Source of the DNA: JAVBPB01 sp031549965
GTDB taxonomy: Bacteria > Bacillota > Clostridia > Lachnospirales > Lachnospiraceae
Assembly: GCA_031549965.1 (NCBI GenBank)
Contig: JAVBPB010000083.1
Location: forward strand, 1 to 6,871
DNA: 6,871 nt
Direction: 5' to 3'
Below are positions 4,992-6,871 of this stretch, piece by piece (position 1 is the first letter of the stretch; each line of letters starts with the position of its first letter). Position numbers and translations under genes: made by a program. The notes under the pieces are model-generated. The model did not search any database, had not been told where the DNA came from, and saw only the letters and a program-made list of their open reading frames with translations.

Positions 4992-6739
4992 GTTATTATG
5001 AAAAGGCATCAGCTAAAGGACATGTTGATGCAAAAATAAAATTAGCAGAATTGTATATTGGTGGAGTATATGTTGAAAAAAATTATGAAAAGGCATTTAC
5101 TCTATTAAAGAGCGCGTTGAAAAATGAAAATGGAAAAGTTTATTTGATGATTGGCTTGCTTTATTTTAAAGGAAAAGGAGTAGAGAAAAATTTAGAAGAA
5201 GGAGCTATCTATTTTGAAAAGTCAGCTAACTTAGGGGTTTCAGAAGGGGCATTTAGGATTGGTACTTGTTATTTTGAAGGAACTGGTGTAAGAAGAAGCG
5301 AAGAAATGGCTACAAAATATTTAGTACAGGCAGCTGAGGCTGGATTTGAAAAAGCATATTTTTATGTAGGAGGTCTGTATTATAAAGGGAAGTATCTAAA
5401 AAATGATTTAAGAATGGCGGTTTATTACTTTGAAAAGTCAATAGAGTGTGGATTTGAAGAGGCTTCTAGATACTTAGCTAAAGTCAAGTTTGAACTTATG
5501 GAGCTTGAGAAGGAAGAAGAAGCTCAAAGACAAAGGCAAATGGAAGAAAAGTTTTTTGAGCTTTCAGAAGAAAGAATTAGGGAGCAGAAGAAAAAAGATA
5601 GAGAAAATGAGGGTGAAGATGAGGTATTGAAGCTAGATGGATTAATTTCTATGTTAGAGGGCGAAAATACACATAATAAGGCAACAGAAAAGATTTTTAA
5701 GGACACAGAACATGAAAAGCAAGAAATAAAGACGAGACTTGAGGCAGAACAAAAGAGTTGTTCAGAAAGACATGTTAGGGAAAGGGTTCTTGCAAGAGCA
5801 GCTTTAAATGAATTTGAGTCCTTGAGGCAGTTTGCTGAGAGCGGAAATGATGAAGCTCAGTATTTAATGGGAATGTCTTACTTAGAAGGAAAGTACTCTG
5901 GAAAGATTCAGATAATAGAATCAAACATAGACTATGCGATGGATTGGTTTGCTAAGTCATCAGCTCAAGGACATACATTGGCTAAGGAAAAGTTGACATA
6001 TTGTGCACAAGAAAAAGCAAAAGTAGTGGCCGCAGAAGCTGCAAAAATTCAAGAAAAATTAAAAAAAGATATAGTAGAAAAGAATGAAAAGAAGATAATG
6101 GAGTCTCAAATTGCAGCAAAAGCAGCAAGAAATGAATTTGACTCATTGGTTCAATATGCAGAAACTGGAAGTGCGGATGGTCTATATTATCTTGGTAAAG
6201 CTTATTTTGAAGGTATAAAATCAGGGAATATCGAGGTTGTTCCAGTTAATATTGAGGAAGCTATTAAATGTCTGACTAAGTCACTTGCAGGTGGAAATAT
6301 AGAAGCGTTTGGGCTTTTGGCTGAATGTAATGAGAAGAAAGCTAAAGAAGAGCAGAAAAGAAAAGATAAGATTAATGCTCATGCTATGAAAAATGAGTTT
6401 AAGGCATTGGTTCAATATGCTGAGACAGGAAGTCCTGATGCTTTGTACTATTTAGGCATGAGTTATTACGAAGGAATGAATTCAGGAGAACATGAGGTAG
6501 TGGGGAAAGATATTAAAAAAGCTATGGAATGTTTTGTCAAAGCTAAGGAAGGTGGAAATGCTGAAGCTATTTCAATGCTAGAAAAATGTGAGGAATTTTT
6601 TAGAAAGGAAGATGAGGCAAAGAAGGCAAGGATTAAAGCTCGGGCAGCAAAAAATGAGTTTGATTCATTGGTACAGTTTGCAGAAACTGGAAATTCAGAT
6701 GCGCAATATTATCTTGCAACCCAATATATGGAAGACTAA
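4988..6739 (+). CDS. Sel1-repeat protein with coiled-coil linkers, C-terminal part
   Basis: The 583-residue open frame starts at a GTG overlapping the upstream stop (GTGA) with only a weak GGGA before it. The same frame stays Sel1-like upstream of the GTG back to about 4930, so the true protein probably begins at 4557. Residues 1-11 finish a repeat; four more 36-residue Sel1 repeats cover about 12-155, and a partial one runs to about 170. A highly charged, probably coiled-coil region follows (170-262, rich in E, K, Q and R). Then come modules with NEF..L.Q.AE.G starts at N274, N382, N469 and N556, each a Sel1-type pair with an enlarged SG...V loop and a charged linker. The last module stops at residue 583, right after its first helix, so the C-terminus looks truncated. 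It is likely a cytoplasmic scaffold; its partner is unknown. Confidence 0.82.
   Translation: MSYYEKASAKGHVDAKIKLAELYIGGVYVEKNYEKAFTLLKSALKNENGKVYLMIGLLYFKGKGVEKNLEEGAIYFEKSANLGVSEGAFRIGTCYFEGTGVRRSEEMATKYLVQAAEAGFEKAYFYVGGLYYKGKYLKNDLRMAVYYFEKSIECGFEEASRYLAKVKFELMELEKEEEAQRQRQMEEKFFELSEERIREQKKKDRENEGEDEVLKLDGLISMLEGENTHNKATEKIFKDTEHEKQEIKTRLEAEQKSCSERHVRERVLARAALNEFESLRQFAESGNDEAQYLMGMSYLEGKYSGKIQIIESNIDYAMDWFAKSSAQGHTLAKEKLTYCAQEKAKVVAAEAAKIQEKLKKDIVEKNEKKIMESQIAAKAARNEFDSLVQYAETGSADGLYYLGKAYFEGIKSGNIEVVPVNIEEAIKCLTKSLAGGNIEAFGLLAECNEKKAKEEQKRKDKINAHAMKNEFKALVQYAETGSPDALYYLGMSYYEGMNSGEHEVVGKDIKKAMECFVKAKEGGNAEAISMLEKCEEFFRKEDEAKKARIKARAAKNEFDSLVQFAETGNSDAQYYLATQYMED
5807..6739 (+). repeat. 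In-gene repeat modules of the Sel1 protein
   Basis: The units begin at AATGAATTTGA or close variants: 5807, 6131, 6392 and 6653. The second and third units are exactly 261 bases (87 codons) apart, and the third to fourth also 261; the first is 324 bases long because of a longer charged linker. The unit starts at 6131, 6392 and 6653 are very similar at the DNA level (for example TCATTGGTTCAATATGC against TCATTGGTACAGTTTGC), pointing to fairly recent internal duplication. The fourth unit has only about 28 of 87 codons. Confidence 0.8.
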
Positions 6740-6871
6740 CTATTAAAAGTCAAGTCTAAAATAATATTTTTTGAATGAATTGCACAGATGCATTTCAGAT
6801 AGATTTAGAACTGGAAATAATTTTATTGAACATTGAAAACTGCATGACAAATAGAGCATCTTTGTAGGTGC
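6740..6871 (+). promoter_or_regulatory. Non-coding tail with a boxA/rRNA-leader-like motif
   Basis: No open frame continues the Sel1 repeats here and no terminator is visible. TTGAAAACTGCAT at 6833-6845, in the context TTGAACATTGAAAACTGCAT (6826-6845), resembles the boxA-containing leader or spacer (CTTTGAAAACT type) that precedes 16S or 23S rRNA genes in Firmicutes. GCATC (6857-6861) could pair with GGTGC (6867-6871) to start a processing stem that runs off the window. I did not find a clear rRNA promoter in the stretch. No rRNA gene is inside the window. Confidence 0.4.

Noticed and set aside
6720..6790. A second frameshift continuing the Sel1 module past 6739
   Set aside because: All three forward frames lack the expected YYEG and K.AM.CF pattern and soon hit stops, so truncation fits better than a frameshift.
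1..6871. CRISPR array, tRNA or complete rRNA gene
   Set aside because: No regularly spaced palindromic repeats, no cloverleaf with a TTCGA-type loop and no conserved rRNA core were seen; the in-gene repeats are coding Sel1 modules.

Overview
The window is AT-rich (about one third G+C by eye), with strong AGGAG-type ribosome binding sites, compact Gram-positive promoters and a lipobox lipoprotein. All genes are on the plus strand. The base composition, the style of the nitrate/sulfonate-type ABC transporter, the ENGGHG-type glycosyltransferase and the Sel1-repeat protein suggest an anaerobic Clostridia member, most likely Lachnospiraceae-like. That placement is inference from sequence style, since no marker gene is fully present.

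Layout. 1-167 has no convincing gene. It holds short spaced repeats that may be the end of an old insertion sequence, and an 11-bp-arm inverted repeat. 168-482 is a small unit: a near-consensus promoter, a tandem 9-bp repeat in the leader, a 53-residue YezD/DUF2292-like gene (253-414) and a strong terminator hairpin (438-482). 519-3337 is a three-gene ABC importer operon of the nitrate/sulfonate/taurine class: permease, ATPase overlapping it by 7 bp, and a lipoprotein binding protein, closed by a terminator at 3349-3381. I see no promoter between the first terminator and the permease, so the importer is probably expressed by read-through or attenuation from the promoter at 168-196. The substrate is not determined; the YezD-like neighbour weakly favours a sulfur compound. 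3452-4468 is a family-2 glycosyltransferase. 4482-6739 is a promoter followed by a large cytoplasmic Sel1-repeat protein that reads as two open frames. 6740-6871 is non-coding and carries a motif resembling the boxA/leader element found before rRNA genes in Gram-positive bacteria.

The main observation is that the two Sel1 frames (4557-4991 and 4988-6739) look like one gene broken by a single-base frameshift at a run of six T (4926-4931). Reading one extra T restores an exact 36-residue Sel1 repeat in phase with its neighbours and gives one 727-residue protein. The C-terminal half is built of about 87-residue modules with coiled-coil linkers. The last module stops after only about 28 residues, just before the rRNA-leader-like sequence, which suggests a truncation or rearrangement there. 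I do not see a clearly new multi-gene system; the rest is ordinary transport and cell-surface metabolism.
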